NCBI RefSeq assembly: GCF_000208745.1
Contig: NC_030851.1
Coordinates: 20,568,459-20,632,458, forward strand
DNA length: 64,000 nucleotides
Reading direction: 5' to 3'
Origin: Theobroma cacao
Taxonomy: Eukaryota > Streptophyta > Magnoliopsida > Malvales > Malvaceae
Positions 22,947-34,534 of this stretch are shown here, in pieces. Both the position numbers and the translations under genes were made by a program. Below the pieces are notes generated by a model. It was not told the DNA's origin. It saw nothing but the letters and a program-made list of their open reading frames with translations, and did no database searches. Positions within the stretch are counted from its first letter, which is position 1. Every line of letters starts with the position of its first letter.

Positions 22947-24700
22947 AATGTACCATGGTTGCTTCTCCTTCAATTGAGCTCTTGAACATATGTCTTATCG
23001 GCTTTGCTCAACCTGCAAGACAGATTTTTTGTTTTTCTTAACAGGTACCCATACCTTGATGGGTCCTTGAAGGTTAGCTGCTACATAGGATCCTTTTGGA
23101 ACCCAAATCTTTTTTGTTTTCTGTGTGCTTCTTCTTCTATAACAGTCATAAGATAAATAACCAAGTTTATTACAAACATAACATCTAGATGAAAAATTAT
23201 CATAATTTTCTTAGAGTATGTGTTTCTTCTTGATGTTTCCTTTTTCAAACTCTTAAGAGTAGTATTTTCATCAATTACTTTTTGTAAAGCTTTAGTTTTG
23301 TTATCTAATTCTAATTTCAGGACTTCAAAATCGGTTTTTGAATGTTCTAATTCAGTTTGAAGAAAATTTCTTTGTTCAAAAACAGAAATGAACTCATGTC
23401 TTATCTTTTTCAAATCATTTTCAAGAGATGTAGTCTTTCTTTTTAAAGCCTTATATTTTGATGCTAGCTTTTCAAATTCATCATAGAGGCATTCTTATTC
23501 TTCTTGAATTTCATCCATTGAGATATCACAAGGAGTAGAAGATACCTCGGATTCATCATTTCTGGCCATCAAACATAAGTTTGCTCTTTCCTCCACTTTC
23601 TCTTCTTCAACATCTGAATTTAAAACATCACTATCAGACCAAGTTGTAGCCACCATAGCCTTCTTTGATTTTCTACTTTTTTAGGTATTTCCTCTTTCAG
23701 CATGGGGTATTTTGATCTTAAGTGTCCAAGTTTCTTGCACTCATAACAAATGACATCTTTCTTCTTGTTGGATTCATTTTTACTTTTGTTTTTCCATGAA
23801 AAACTTTGTTCCCTTTTGTAACCTTTCTTGGCCAACCACCTATCTCTTTGTCACATAAGTTTTCTGAATCTTCTTGCTACCATTGCTAATTCTTCATCAT
23901 CATCACATGATAGATTATCCAATTTTTCTTCAAGAGTGCTTGCTTTTAAGGCAATGCTTTTTTTTCTTTCTTTTGCTTCTTTCTTGTCTTCTTCTTCTTC
24001 TTCTTTAAACTCCAGCTCATGAGTGAAAAGAGACCCGCATATTTCATCAAGAGTGATGACATTTAAATTCTTAGCTTCTCTAATGGCAATCACTTTTGGC
24101 TTTCAAGTTTTGGGTTAGCTTTTAATAAGTCTTTTCACTAGTTCATGTTCAGGGATTGGCTTTCCTAGCTGACTGAGTTTATTAGTAATGTTGGTAAACC
24201 TATCAAGCATGATGGTGATGTCTTCACCAGGTTTCATTTTGAACATTTTTAACATTTCGTAGTTGTGGGTTAGAAAAGCTATTTTGGACTCCTTGACTTG
24301 TGAAATCCCTTCATGGATAATTCTAAATTTGTCCCATACTTGTTTGGCAGTGGTACAGCTTGACACTTTGTTAAACTTAGTAAGGGTCAAAGCACAATAT
24401 AAAGTATTTACTGTCTTAAAGTTTGTCTGAACCTTTTTGGTTTCAGCTTCAGTCCATTCAGCCCTTGGCTTAGGAATCATTTCATTAGTCACTACATTTA
24501 TGGTTGAGGGAATGAAGGGTCCATCAGTAATAGCATCCCACATCTCATAATCTATTGCCCTTATTTAGATTGACATCTTAGTGCTCTAATAGGGGTAGTT
24601 TGATCCATCAAATAGAGGTGGCCTGTTTGTGGACTGTCCCTCAGCAACTATAGATTTTTGAAGAGCCATTAGGACCTCCCTTAGGATTTTAAGCCTTGAG
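22947..24700 (-). pseudogene. Sire-A gag (UBN2/capsid, two zinc knuckles) and protease start, broken
   Basis: The minus strand reads MWDAITDGPFIPS at 24,543, then a UBN2-type Copia gag domain (WTEAETKKVQTNFKTVNTLY, KQVWDKFRIIHEG; about 142 residues to 24,115). An acidic/Lys-rich segment follows (24,093-23,851). The first zinc knuckle is CYECKKLGHLRSKY near 23,710, where the last Cys is Tyr. A coiled-coil-like stretch follows (23,413-23,250). The second knuckle is CYVCNKLGYLSYDC near 23,160, where the His is Tyr. The segment ends in the protease N-part up to the X insertion at 22,942. Several frame breaks are present. Each knuckle is spoiled by one substitution to Tyr. Confidence 0.85.
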
Positions 24701-24712
24701 AAAGAGGGATAG

Positions 24713-24724
24713 GCTCTGACACCA
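24713..24724 (-). promoter_or_regulatory. Primer-binding site of Sire-A
   Basis: The minus strand reads TGGTGTCAGAGC, two bases inside the 5' LTR end, matching the initiator tRNA-Met primer site TGGTATCAGAGC at 11 of 12 positions. It fixes the element orientation. Confidence 0.85.
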
Positions 24725-24726
24725 CT

Positions 24727-25946
24727 TGTTGGTCCTAAGTAAATGTGTTAGAGGGGGGGTGAATAACACTTTTTGGCTCTCACAAAACTTGATTTCTAAT
24801 TGGGGTCAAATTGAAGGTCAATGATGAGAAATTTGATGCAAGATGAAGGAATGATTTAAGAAATAATGAAAATGAAAAATAAAACAAAGCAGACAATACA
24901 TAAAGATTTATAATGGTTCAGTCAAATACCTAAATCCACTACCTTGATTGTTTAACTAAGGATTTTCCAAACCAAATCACTATAAACGGTGGAATTCCCA
25001 AGCTTTGACCATGGCTTTTCACAAGCTCAGCCACAACTTTTAACAATGGTTTTTCCTGGGATCAACCAAACTCCAAAACTAACTTTTCCTAGGTTGAGTT
25101 AGAACCTATACACCCAATCAAGCTAACCCAAGCTTGATCAATCCTCTTAGAGTGACTCACACACTCTAAGTAATCAAGGAAAACAGAAATAAAGGAGTAC
25201 CTCTGATCACTAACCTGATCTGAATGGTACCAAATGAAGTGCTTAACTCTATTACAAGGATTTGAGTGAAGTGTAGAAAGTATGCAAAGAGTTTTTGCTA
25301 TTTTTGAGCTTTTTTTAGAGTTTTTGCTATTTTTGAGCTTTTTTTATCTTGGAAGCATCTCATCTTTTTCTTAGCCATTGGAAGTGCCTTATATAATTGA
25401 AAAACCAACTCTGATGTATGTTGGACAGTTTCTAACCGTTAGGAAATAGTTTGGAGTTAGTTTTTGCCGTTAATCTGTCTTCTAGCATTCAAATTCAAAT
25501 TTCTAGACAGAGAGCTCTTAGTTAACTAACATACTTCTTAGTCGATTAAGTCGTTTCTATCTTCTGATCTTAGCTTCTGGCAGTAAGCTCTTAGTCGACT
25601 AACAATGTTTCTTAGTCGATTAAGTCATCTCTGTCTCTGAACCCAGTTTCTAGCAATGAGCTCTTAGTCGACTAACAATGCTTCTTAGTCAATTAAGTTG
25701 TCTCTGTCTCTAAACCCAGCCAAATTCATTTTTGAATTTTAGTTGACTAAATCCCTTAGTTATCTGACTAAGAGGCTTCGATTTTGTGGCTCAATTGTGG
25801 CTTTTTATTCTTATGAGTTTTGATATTTGCTTTTGAGTGATTAATTTATCATTGACATATATTTTCATCTTGCACACTCAAGTAGTATGGTTAGACATAA
25901 ATGAGTGGAAATGCTTTATTATCATAAAAAACTAATGGAGCCAACA
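24727..25946 (-). repeat. Sire-A 5' LTR
   Basis: 1,220 bp, plus-strand ends TGTTGGTCCT...GGAGCCAACA, collinear with the 3' LTR but with many point differences. It has a private tandem duplication of about 31 bp at roughly 25,289-25,350 (unit beginning AGAGTTTTTGCTATTTTTGAG) that the 3' LTR lacks. Palindromes TTAGTCGACTAA are at 25,591-25,602 and 25,674-25,685. It is followed by the TSD copy GTGTT. Confidence 0.92.
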
Positions 25947-25951
25947 GTGTT

Positions 25952-26379
25952 CATAGGACCATATACATCCGAATGTATAAGTCTTAGCAACATCCCAACT
26001 TTTTCACCCTTTCTGATGGAAGGTGACTTGGTCATCTTACCAAGGAAACAATAATCACATGTTCCATAAGTTTCATAATCAAATGGATCGATATAACCTT
26101 GTTTGTGTAGCTTGGTTAAAGCAAGTCTCATTGATTTGCCAATCCCTCAGTGCCAGATGTAGGACACCATTGGATCACCTTTCTTTGTTTCCTTGACTTC
26201 TATGTTGAGTATAGGTCCATTTGGATCAAGGATATAAAAACCGTTTAAATGTGTCCCCACACCATAGTACATCTCTCCCTTGGAGAAAGAACAACAATTG
26301 CACTTAATGCTAAAATCAAAATAATCATATAGTGCCAAGTATAATGCAGATATGATGTTTTGAGATATGGTAGGTGCTA
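25952..26379 (-). pseudogene. Copia element C2, GAG-pre-integrase remnant (5' portion)
   Basis: The minus strand gives ALYDYFDFSIKCNCC (26,338 downward), GFYILDPNGP, a VSYIWH zinc-binding start, CDYCFLGKMTKSP (the CxxC of the integrase zinc domain) and IHSDVYGPM, the first catalytic Asp of the core. It breaks at Sire-A and resumes at 1,135. One stop lies after SYIWH. Toward higher coordinates the frame is cut near 26,380 by the LTR of C3; gag and the 5' LTR of C2 are not found to the right. Confidence 0.8.
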
Positions 26380-26384
26380 GGATT

Positions 26385-29300
26385 TGACCTCATGCTCAAA
26401 CATGAAATTAATCATGAAATTAAAAAAATAATGCAGTAGAAAAATAAAGCATGCATTTAATCAAAGAAATAGTCGAATCTCACAAGATCAATTTTTGTGG
26501 TTTTCATGTAATTTTCAAATTAATTATGAACATTCATATGTTTGAGTATTACATAACTTGCTCTAGATATCGTAATCAAGAGCCAATTAAATCCAAAAAC
26601 GCTTGTGATGAAGCAAGTAACCTAAAAGTGAATAAGACTATGTGAAATCCTGCAGTCGAAATCTTTACTTCTTCACCTTTAAAATTTGTCAAATCTTCAG
26701 CCACCCAAGTGTTTGGCCTCTAACAATAATCCACACAATGATCGAATAAGACCTTTTCAAAAGTAAGATTTTACTTGTGATAGCAAGTTTTGTTTCTAAA
26801 ACAAAAAGACCAAAAGTTCTTGCCGAATCTTATTTCTATCAAATAGAGAAAATTATTTTCCGTTTCTTATTTTTATGAAATGGCTAATAAGTGGCTGAAG
26901 GCTTTTTTTTTTCTTCATCATAATTTTAGTTGGCTAACATAACATATTTAAATAGCCAAACTAAGCTGTAACCCTAGATACAACATTTGTAATTTTAGTC
27001 AATTAAGTCCTTGTGAACTTAATTAATTTTCTCACTTAATTTTGGTTTATTTCAATTAAGTCCAACTTAATTGATTATCCTTATTTAGTCTTAATCATAT
27101 CACTTAATGTGTGTAACCCATTAGGCTTCTGACATGTTGGCAATAAATATAAAGCATAATCAAATATCAATCTGATAATTGATTTATATTTATAAATTAT
27201 GAACAGTATCTAGCAACACATCATGTGTCAAGCCCAGCTCTATAATATATTTTCCATATTGTATAGGTACTTGATAGAATGTCTGCATACTTGAATGTCT
27301 TAGAAATCGTTAAAAGACGATGTTGTACCTAATTGTACGATTAAGTTGAATTAAGCCTCGAACAAGTCGAAATAGAGATTTTAAGATGAAATTGAGAATT
27401 TTAAAAACCCAGAATGACTTAATATGGTGATTTGAAGTTCGAGGATTGATTTGGAGTCAAATTGGAATTTTTATGACGTAGGGTCAAAATGGTCATTTTG
27501 CCACCCAAGGGCCAAATTGGAATTTTACACCACCCAACACTTGTCATTCCTAAGGATTTCATCCATTAACATTTTATATTATGGATAATTGAGATATTTT
27601 ATGTGGTGGTGAAAGAAAGCTTAGTTGTTAAATGTTAAACATGGACCAATGGAATGGTGACAAGTGGTAAGCTTTCATTTCTTTATAATTTACATTAAAA
27701 ATCTGCACATGACTCTCCCATTTCACTCCCATATGTTCGGCCTCACCAAGAAAAAGAGGAAAGAAAGAAAGAGCAAAACCCTAGTTAGAAAAATTCAAGA
27801 GAAAATTTTGGAATTTCAAGGAATCAAGTGACAAAAGGTAAGATATTTCAATTTTATCTTGAGATCTATCTTTCCTAAGCATTCTTTCTCATTTTCCATG
27901 GTTGAAATTCATGATTTCATGACAAATCCCTTGTTGGCCGAACCTAGGGGGAGAAGATTTGATGATGAATTTAGTTAGAACACATGTTATTCTAGTGTTT
28001 TTAGTTGGTTGGTGATGTGTAGCATGAAAAGCAAACAAGAAAAATTCATGTTCTTCCATCACCCTCATTGGCCGAATCTTCCTTATGGCATGTTGATGGT
28101 GGATTTGATTTTATTTCAAGTGATTTGGTTAAGAACTAATGATTTATGGTATAAAAAAAATCAAGTATGAAAAACCATATTGTTTATGCACCCACCATGG
28201 CCGAATTTCATAAGGAACCTAGTGATGATGATTCTTGTGATATCTTGTGTTATTTAGTTAGAATTTAATGAATGGTGGTGATGAAAATCGAAAATGGTAA
28301 TTTTAAAGTATAGTTCTTTTAGTAAATAAGTTGAATAACAATGAGAAAGTCAAGCTCATTGAGGCACTTTGGTGTATTTTGGGTCATTGGAAGTGTGATG
28401 AATATAATTGGAGTCAATTTGGATGTTTTGGTTAAATCAAAGGTGGAAAGTTCGAATTAGGTCGAAAATCGATCCATTTCGATCACAATTGAACCAACGT
28501 GTAACACCGTCTTTAAGTGACTATCCGAGCAACCTCATGCATTCATATAGAGCCTGAAATAGATTTATAATGACATGACACAATATATTGAATTATTTGT
28601 TATGTATTGTGTATAGGTGGTGAGTCTTCTAACAAGGGTAAAGACATTGTGCCAGAGGACCAAGAGTAGGAGTATTTCGAACTCCCGATATCGTGAGTAA
28701 CCTTATTATCATCTTAATTATCTAAAGTAGTTTTTATTCGTTTTTGTGATTTTATAGAAAAATGAGTTTAAATGGTAAATCCTTATGTTTTATAAGTAAA
28801 ATGTGATTAAATTAAATGAGTTTTATAAATCATTTTGAAATTGAATGATGATTTTAGAAATTGAGTAATTGGAGATTGTTTGATTGTGTTGTAAATTTAT
28901 GGTTTGAATGGCTGAATTAGAAATTGTGTTGAAATTGTATGAACTGTTTGTTTTGCCTTAACAGACTGGGTAGTAATATAATTGTCGTGTCATGCTGTCG
29001 AAACTTTTATTGATTAGTCACTGCAGTGGTGGGTTTTCGTGGACTAGCCTATTAAAGAGGGGCACGGTAAACCCAGTTATATTTTATCTCGGTACGAAAG
29101 GCACAGAGGGTATCTTCTGAGGTAAAGCTTTAGAGTTCACTACACGTTAAACCACCACGTGAGGGTGAACTCAGCCAATGCCAAGGAACGCCTATGCTTT
29201 TAAACGTAAAAATGTGTTTTATGTGTATATGAACTTTTCTTTAATAGCCTTGGCGGACTCAGTTAGAGGCCTCGACCAAGGTATCCCTGAGAATGAATTT

Positions 29301-31037
29301 TGGCACGAGCCAAATTTTTAAGAAACTCATAAGCCATGTTGATTATTTGAGTGAAATGAATTTGTTTTGTTTAGTTGAAATGAGTTTGAAACGTTATGAA
29401 TCATAGTACGATGAACTATTTTAAGTTGTCTCCATTTACTTGACTTTAGATATTTTAGATGATGTTGTTTACTCACTGAGTTTATATAAACTCACCACCC
29501 TCCTTTTCACTCATTTCAAGCTCAGGTTAGTCTGTAGATAGCTGATTTCGTCGAGGGCTACAGTTGGATTTGTATCTTCAAAAATCGTAGGTTCGCAACC
29601 TTCATTACTTTTGGTCATTCGAGGGGGCCCACATGTCATTGTAAATTAAATTACACACTTTGGCTCACTGTGTTACTATATGTACGAATTTATTTTGCTT
29701 TTATGCTACAAAAATTATTTACGGATATCTCTAAAAATATTATTTCATAAGAAAATAGAATATTTTATTTAATATTTTTATTTTATTCTAATAGCTATCA
29801 TTTCACTTTAAATGAATGTTTTTGACATCTAAACTTATTTTTGGTTATGAAATATGTATCTTTCACTCATATACTACATTTTTAGATGGTTTCAAAATTT
29901 TTGAAGAAAAATGACCAAAATACCCCTATGAGACAAAAATTATTTTTTTATTGTTTTGGTTTGGAAATAGCTTATAATCTTTTAAAATATAATATTAGCA
30001 ACTGTTGCTCGCAAAGGAGGTGAGAAAACTGATATTAAAGCCTTGCGGGGTTTCGATTGGCATTTTAGGTAATGAATGTCTATCGGGACATCATGGCGGT
30101 TGTCACAGGCTCGAGGAGAGTACCGGGTCGTGACATCATGATCACCCAAATGTTAGAGAGTCAATTAAAAAATTTGACAAGCCCTTCAATGATAAGCCTC
30201 TTAGTGCAATACGGTCTTTTCATCAAATATCTCAAATGTGTCATAAAGCATGGCTTAGTGTCTACTTATGACATTCCATATTTGTTCTCATAATTTATGA
30301 CTAACCTTATAAATAGGAAACTAACTTTCCTCAAATTCATCATACGTTGGCCAAAGACTATATACAAGTTAATCTAGAATTGAAAACAAGTGAGATACAT
30401 CCCCTCATATCACTTGGGATGATGAATCCTCTCTTTACCACTCATCCATCTTTGCATGCTTTATGGCATACCCAAAAACACCCTGTTTAAGAATCTAGTC
30501 ACTTCCAGGCCCGTAAGGGTGAAATCAAAGTATGTCATTCTCCATACAAGATTACTAGATGTCTCAAGTTTGAGGACTAGTTGCACGACTATTACATGAT
30601 AACATATTCCATAGACACTTGAGTGAAATACCAAATGAAGTTCTCATAACGAGTCATGTTTAGTGAACTTGCTCTTTAACAAACACCTACATGTTATCCT
30701 CAAGTATCCCATATGCTTCTATCTATGAGATCAATTGCTTATTTCCTAAGGTAGCTTAACATGTACCAATCTTTGAGCATTGTCAATTGACAATACAATG
30801 ACCAAGAACAATTTTAGGAACATGGCTTTGATGCATAATGATCTCATAATTGTAACAACTTTACAATTCCCTTGCTAGGCCTTTATTTCCATGGCTTCAT
30901 TCAATTAGTACTTAATAACTCCTTATTATTGCACTAACATGAAGGAAAACCTCTATCACATATAGTTATGTGATTAAATATGCATTAAATGACAATATAT
31001 ATTCCTTGATCAATCCAATTAGCTCAAGGGCATATAC
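26385..31037 (-). repeat. LTR of a third Copia element (C3), interrupted by a Gypsy solo LTR
   Basis: On the minus strand the canonical Copia polypurine tract AGTGCAAGTGGGAGAT is at about 31,038-31,053, followed by an LTR starting TGTTCGTATATGCCC at 31,037. The LTR continues to 30,141, is interrupted by the solo LTR 27,226-30,135, and runs on from 27,220 to about 26,385, where C2 coding begins. Net LTR length is about 1.74 kb. The 26,385 end is placed by the C2 frame and a CA end, not by a matched TSD, because no 5' LTR of C3 is seen. No coding is present. Confidence 0.55.
27226..30135 (+). mobile_element. Gypsy-type (family G) solo LTR
   Basis: 2,910 bp, TGTCAAGCCCAGCTC...GGGTCGTGACA, flanked by a perfect TSD TCATG (27,221-27,225 and 30,136-30,140). 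It is homologous along its length to the family G LTRs, with a clear deletion near 27,520 where the others keep an extra AAATTGTGGAG-type block. It contains the CAAAATGGTCATTTTGCC inverted-repeat block near 27,485-27,505. Confidence 0.92.
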
Positions 31038-31053
31038 GAACAATCTCCCACTT

Positions 31054-31890
31054 GCACTTAAGTTAATTGCTAATGTATCCAATATTGAACTCTTTCGCTT
31101 AGCAACTGTGTCTTTACTAAGACAACTTAGATTGCAATATTTAGGGATATGTTAATTTATATGTTTGACAATCTTTATTGTCATAATTGAAATACTAATT
31201 TAGATCACAACAAGACCTTGATTTCATTATTATGGCTCTTGTTGTTACTTTAACAAATCGAAATCATTTATTGGTTTATTAAACCAATTATCCAAATATC
31301 TTTCCTTTTGTAGCCTAAACAAAAGGCTTATCTCTGATTATAGATATAATCGTATAGTTATCTCTTGTTTTGGAACCATTCGAATATAACAGGTCAATCA
31401 TGATTATTTAGTCTTTTAACATGTTAAGATTTTCTCTATGATAAATTCCTTTAACATGTCATCCTAAATTCTTTTGTTGAGTCTTTTTTTAGGCTTTAAA
31501 TGTTTAGTCCTATTTCATTTTTTTCCTTAGACTGGCAAATGAATCTTATACACTTTTAATGAGTAATTTATCTTATTCCCACTAACCTTATGATGTGCAC
31601 AAAATATGTTTATCTTATTCAATGTATTCAACTACTTTGAATTTATTCCATTGAATAGAGATTATTATCCAATCATTCACGTTGGATCATTTAATATACT
31701 CATTTATATGAGTAGTGCATCAATATGCATCCTACTAATGGTTTTGTTTGTATTAAAACCACTAAGGTGATCCATGGGTGGCAGCATGGGATTCTATTTA
31801 GATTTTTTTTTCTGTTGCATATAACATAACTGTTATGTATGATCTCTTCCATGCTGCATAAAACCCAACACATTTTGCTCAAAGTTTTTG
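31054..31890. other. Unassigned AT-rich stretch between C3 and Sire-B
   Basis: No conserved coding is found. The left part should be the C3 3' untranslated region, because it directly precedes its polypurine tract, but no RNase H motif is recognisable before it. The right part, from about 31,700, probably belongs to the Sire-B 3' non-coding region. A 64-codon minus-strand frame at 31,700-31,894 shows no family features. Confidence 0.4.
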
Positions 31891-32116
31891 TCATATCAAA
31901 AAGGGGGAGATTGTTAGCTTTATTAGTTTTAAATTGTTATAGTTTTAAAATGACAAAAATAGTCAAGATTGCTTGAATGAGTTTTGCATTTAAATTATTC
32001 ATGTTAAAAACTCTCATGCATTTGCTCTTGAAATATCTAACTACTTAACATAGTTTTAAAGACATTGCACTCTTAAATCTAGGGGTGCTTTGTCATCATC
32101 AAAAACAGGGGGAGAT
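31891..32116 (+). other. Sire-B 3' non-coding end with two polypurine tracts
   Basis: AAAAAGGGGGAGATTGTTAG at about 31,898-31,917 and AAAAACAGGGGGAGAT directly before the LTR at 32,117 are two near-identical tracts about 200 bp apart, each preceded by a GTCATATC/GTCATCATC block. Duplicate polypurine tracts are a Sirevirus hallmark and show plus orientation. Confidence 0.75.
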
Positions 32117-34262
32117 TGTTGACTCCTTATGTTTTTTATAACAACAAAACATTCCTCATTCTTTAAGTTTAACTATGTTACTTAAGTGTGTAGGAGTAAA
32201 GTTGTAATTTAACAATATGTTTTAAGTCTCAAGAAATAGATTAAAGCAAGTTAGAGGACATTTTCAAAGGTTTAATCAACTAACATATTAGTTTAATCAA
32301 TCAATCAAGCCCAGAAGAAAGGATTTAGAAGTTCAACGAAGAATTTAATCAATTAACACAAGGTTTAACCAATTAAAGTGACACTTGAAGATACATTGAG
32401 AGTGTAGGAACAAGTTTAATTGATTAACATAAGGTTTAATAGATTAAAGAGGTATTGGAAAAGATATTAAAACATGATTAATTGATGAACCATAGGGTTT
32501 AATTAATTAAAATTCAAATAGAAGGTATGTCAGAGCTTTAAAGTGTAAATTGAAATTCAATATGACCATTGAAAGGTGCTAATTGAAAATTTTTGAATTT
32601 AAAAGGACTTTACTCAATAAAGAGGAAGCAAAGAGGTTTTAATCTATTAAAGCCAAGATTAATTGATTAATCCATGAAGAATAATGAGACAAGCAAAAAG
32701 ACTTTAATCGATTAAAGCTCACTTTACACGGTTAAACAGGCTAGTTGACCAAATTAAAAAATTGCTAAAAGACAAAACAATAGGCAAATTCCTTCTAAAC
32801 GTCTTTAATGGCTAGAATTCACCCTCCAGCTATAAAAGAGGCTTCAAATGGTCATAAATGTAAGAGAAAACCATGCAAGAGCATGATTAGAGCTACGAAG
32901 TGTAGTACCCCGTATTTTGATACGATGGCTAATAAAGTTTACAGATGTCAATTAAGGTTAATTACTGAGTTAAAAAGGGTAATTCAAAAGTGAACTTGTA
33001 AAATCTCGATCTCTATAGACACATAACTAGAAGTAGACTCGATAATGTGGACTAGGGGTAATTTCATAATTTCTCTTAGTGAGCTTCTACGAGTGGGGTT
33101 TGTTTGATGCTATTAAGGTCTAAATAAGCCTAAGGAATGAATAAATGATGTTTATGATGGTAAATAAATGAATAAGATAAAAATAATGATAATTTCCACA
33201 ATAAGGGTAAAATTGTCATTTTGCATCTCGAGTATGAATTTTTATGTTTTCATGAACTCGAGTATTTCTAGACTATTATGGACCTTGCCCTAGTGTCAAA
33301 AGAGTAAAAGGTTGCACAAAGGATGAGAAGAAGACAAAGTCACCATGTTTAGGGCATTTTGGTAATTTAAGTGAGAAATGGATAAACTTTAGATATAAAT
33401 ATCTAAAGCTCCAACAATTTCCAACAGCTTCCAACCATTTCTTCTTCCTTTCCCCTCTCACGTTTCTTCATCTCCATGGGAGCCTCCCTTAAAGCTTCCA
33501 TAACTTTCTCTCTCTAGCTTCAATTTCATGCTTTTGAGCACTTTTTCATAGAACCTTTTGTGCTCTTTTACTCTCTCACCTTAAAACCCTTAAAAAGTCT
33601 TACTTCCATCTTCCTCTCACTAGCTGGACATGTAGAGAGAGAGAGAGTGATTTCCCTTGTTAGCTTGAAGAATTTTGAAAGAGAATTCAACTACAAGACC
33701 ATCAGGGTGAGTATAAGTTAAGGTTAAATTTCTTTAGTTGTTGATAATGGCTAACAATGGGGTTTGTGAGTGTTTTATCATTGAGGTTGTTTATTCACTC
33801 TTAAGGTGACTAGAGTAGTGTGAATAACTAGCCATTTAATGGTAATTAGAAGATAGTTAGGAATAACTAGTGGAACTTGATTAGGAAAGAGCTTTTGGAT
33901 TATATTAATGCCAATTTGGGTTGGTTGTGATGTTGTGTGTGTATAGGTTCCAACAAGGCCTCACATGTCCATTTGGAGTATTAGTTGAGGTTAGAGTCAA
34001 GCAAAAGAATTAACCAGACCGGTGAGTGAACTTGCATTTCAAAATTTGCTTTAGAAGATGTAAATGTATTTAGATGAAACATTTGAATGATTTTATCCAA
34101 CCTTTGCTTAAAAATGTGTGCTGAGGAACAAGCCCTTGATAAAATGCTTTGATGTTGTGAAATGTGAAATGTGTAAAAGGATGAATCCATGTGCTCCTAT
34201 ATTATGTTGGTATGTATGTATATGAATATACATTGTGCATTGATGAATAATGTTGTGTGAGG

Positions 34263-34374
34263 ATGTTGAAGTGTGCGAGTAGGGAGTGCACACATGATGA
34301 TGTTAGAGTGTGCGAGTAGGGAGTGCACACATGATGATGTTGAAATGTGCGAGTAAGGAGTGCACACATGATGA
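34263..34374 (+). repeat. 37-bp minisatellite in the X LTR
   Basis: Three units at an exact 37-bp period (marks at 34,271, 34,308 and 34,345), each with GTGCGAGTAGGGAGTGCACA or a close variant followed by a CATGATGATG block. It is related to the arrays at 20,788 and 58,975 on the opposite strand. Confidence 0.88.
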
Positions 34375-34534
34375 TGAATGCATATGTATATATATGTGTG
34401 TGTTATAGAAAGTTATGAAAATATTTGTGATTGTGATGCAAGTTGGCATTGTTAATTGCTCTCAAATTGCTTTTCATTTCAACAAGAAAATGACTTTTGA
34501 TGTAACAAGACCCATTTCAATTAAAATGCTCTGT

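Larger units (their letters stand above)
1136..25946 (-). mobile_element. Sirevirus-type Ty1/copia retrotransposon (Sire-A), with three nested insertions
   Basis: Complete outline of a minus-strand LTR retrotransposon. The 5' LTR is at 24,727-25,946 and the 3' LTR at 1,136-2,336, both TGTTG...CAACA. A 5-bp TSD GTGTT flanks it. The primer-binding site resembles initiator tRNA-Met. Order from the 5' end: gag, protease, integrase, RT, RNase H, then an extra ORF downstream of pol. That order (integrase before RT) defines Copia; the extra 3' ORF, several polypurine tracts and the RT/RNase H sequence are typical of the Sirevirus (SIRE1/Maximus) lineage. Without the insertions at 2,857-5,687, 5,807-14,588 and 19,917-22,941 the element is about 10 kb, a normal Sirevirus size. 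Stops and frameshifts occur in every coding segment. The LTRs differ by clearly more than those of the inserted Gypsy element, consistent with Sire-A being the older insertion. Confidence 0.9.

Noticed and set aside
34263..34374. Regular repeats that could suggest a CRISPR-like array
   Set aside because: Units are directly tandem without unique spacers, lie inside a plant LTR and have no cas-like genes nearby.
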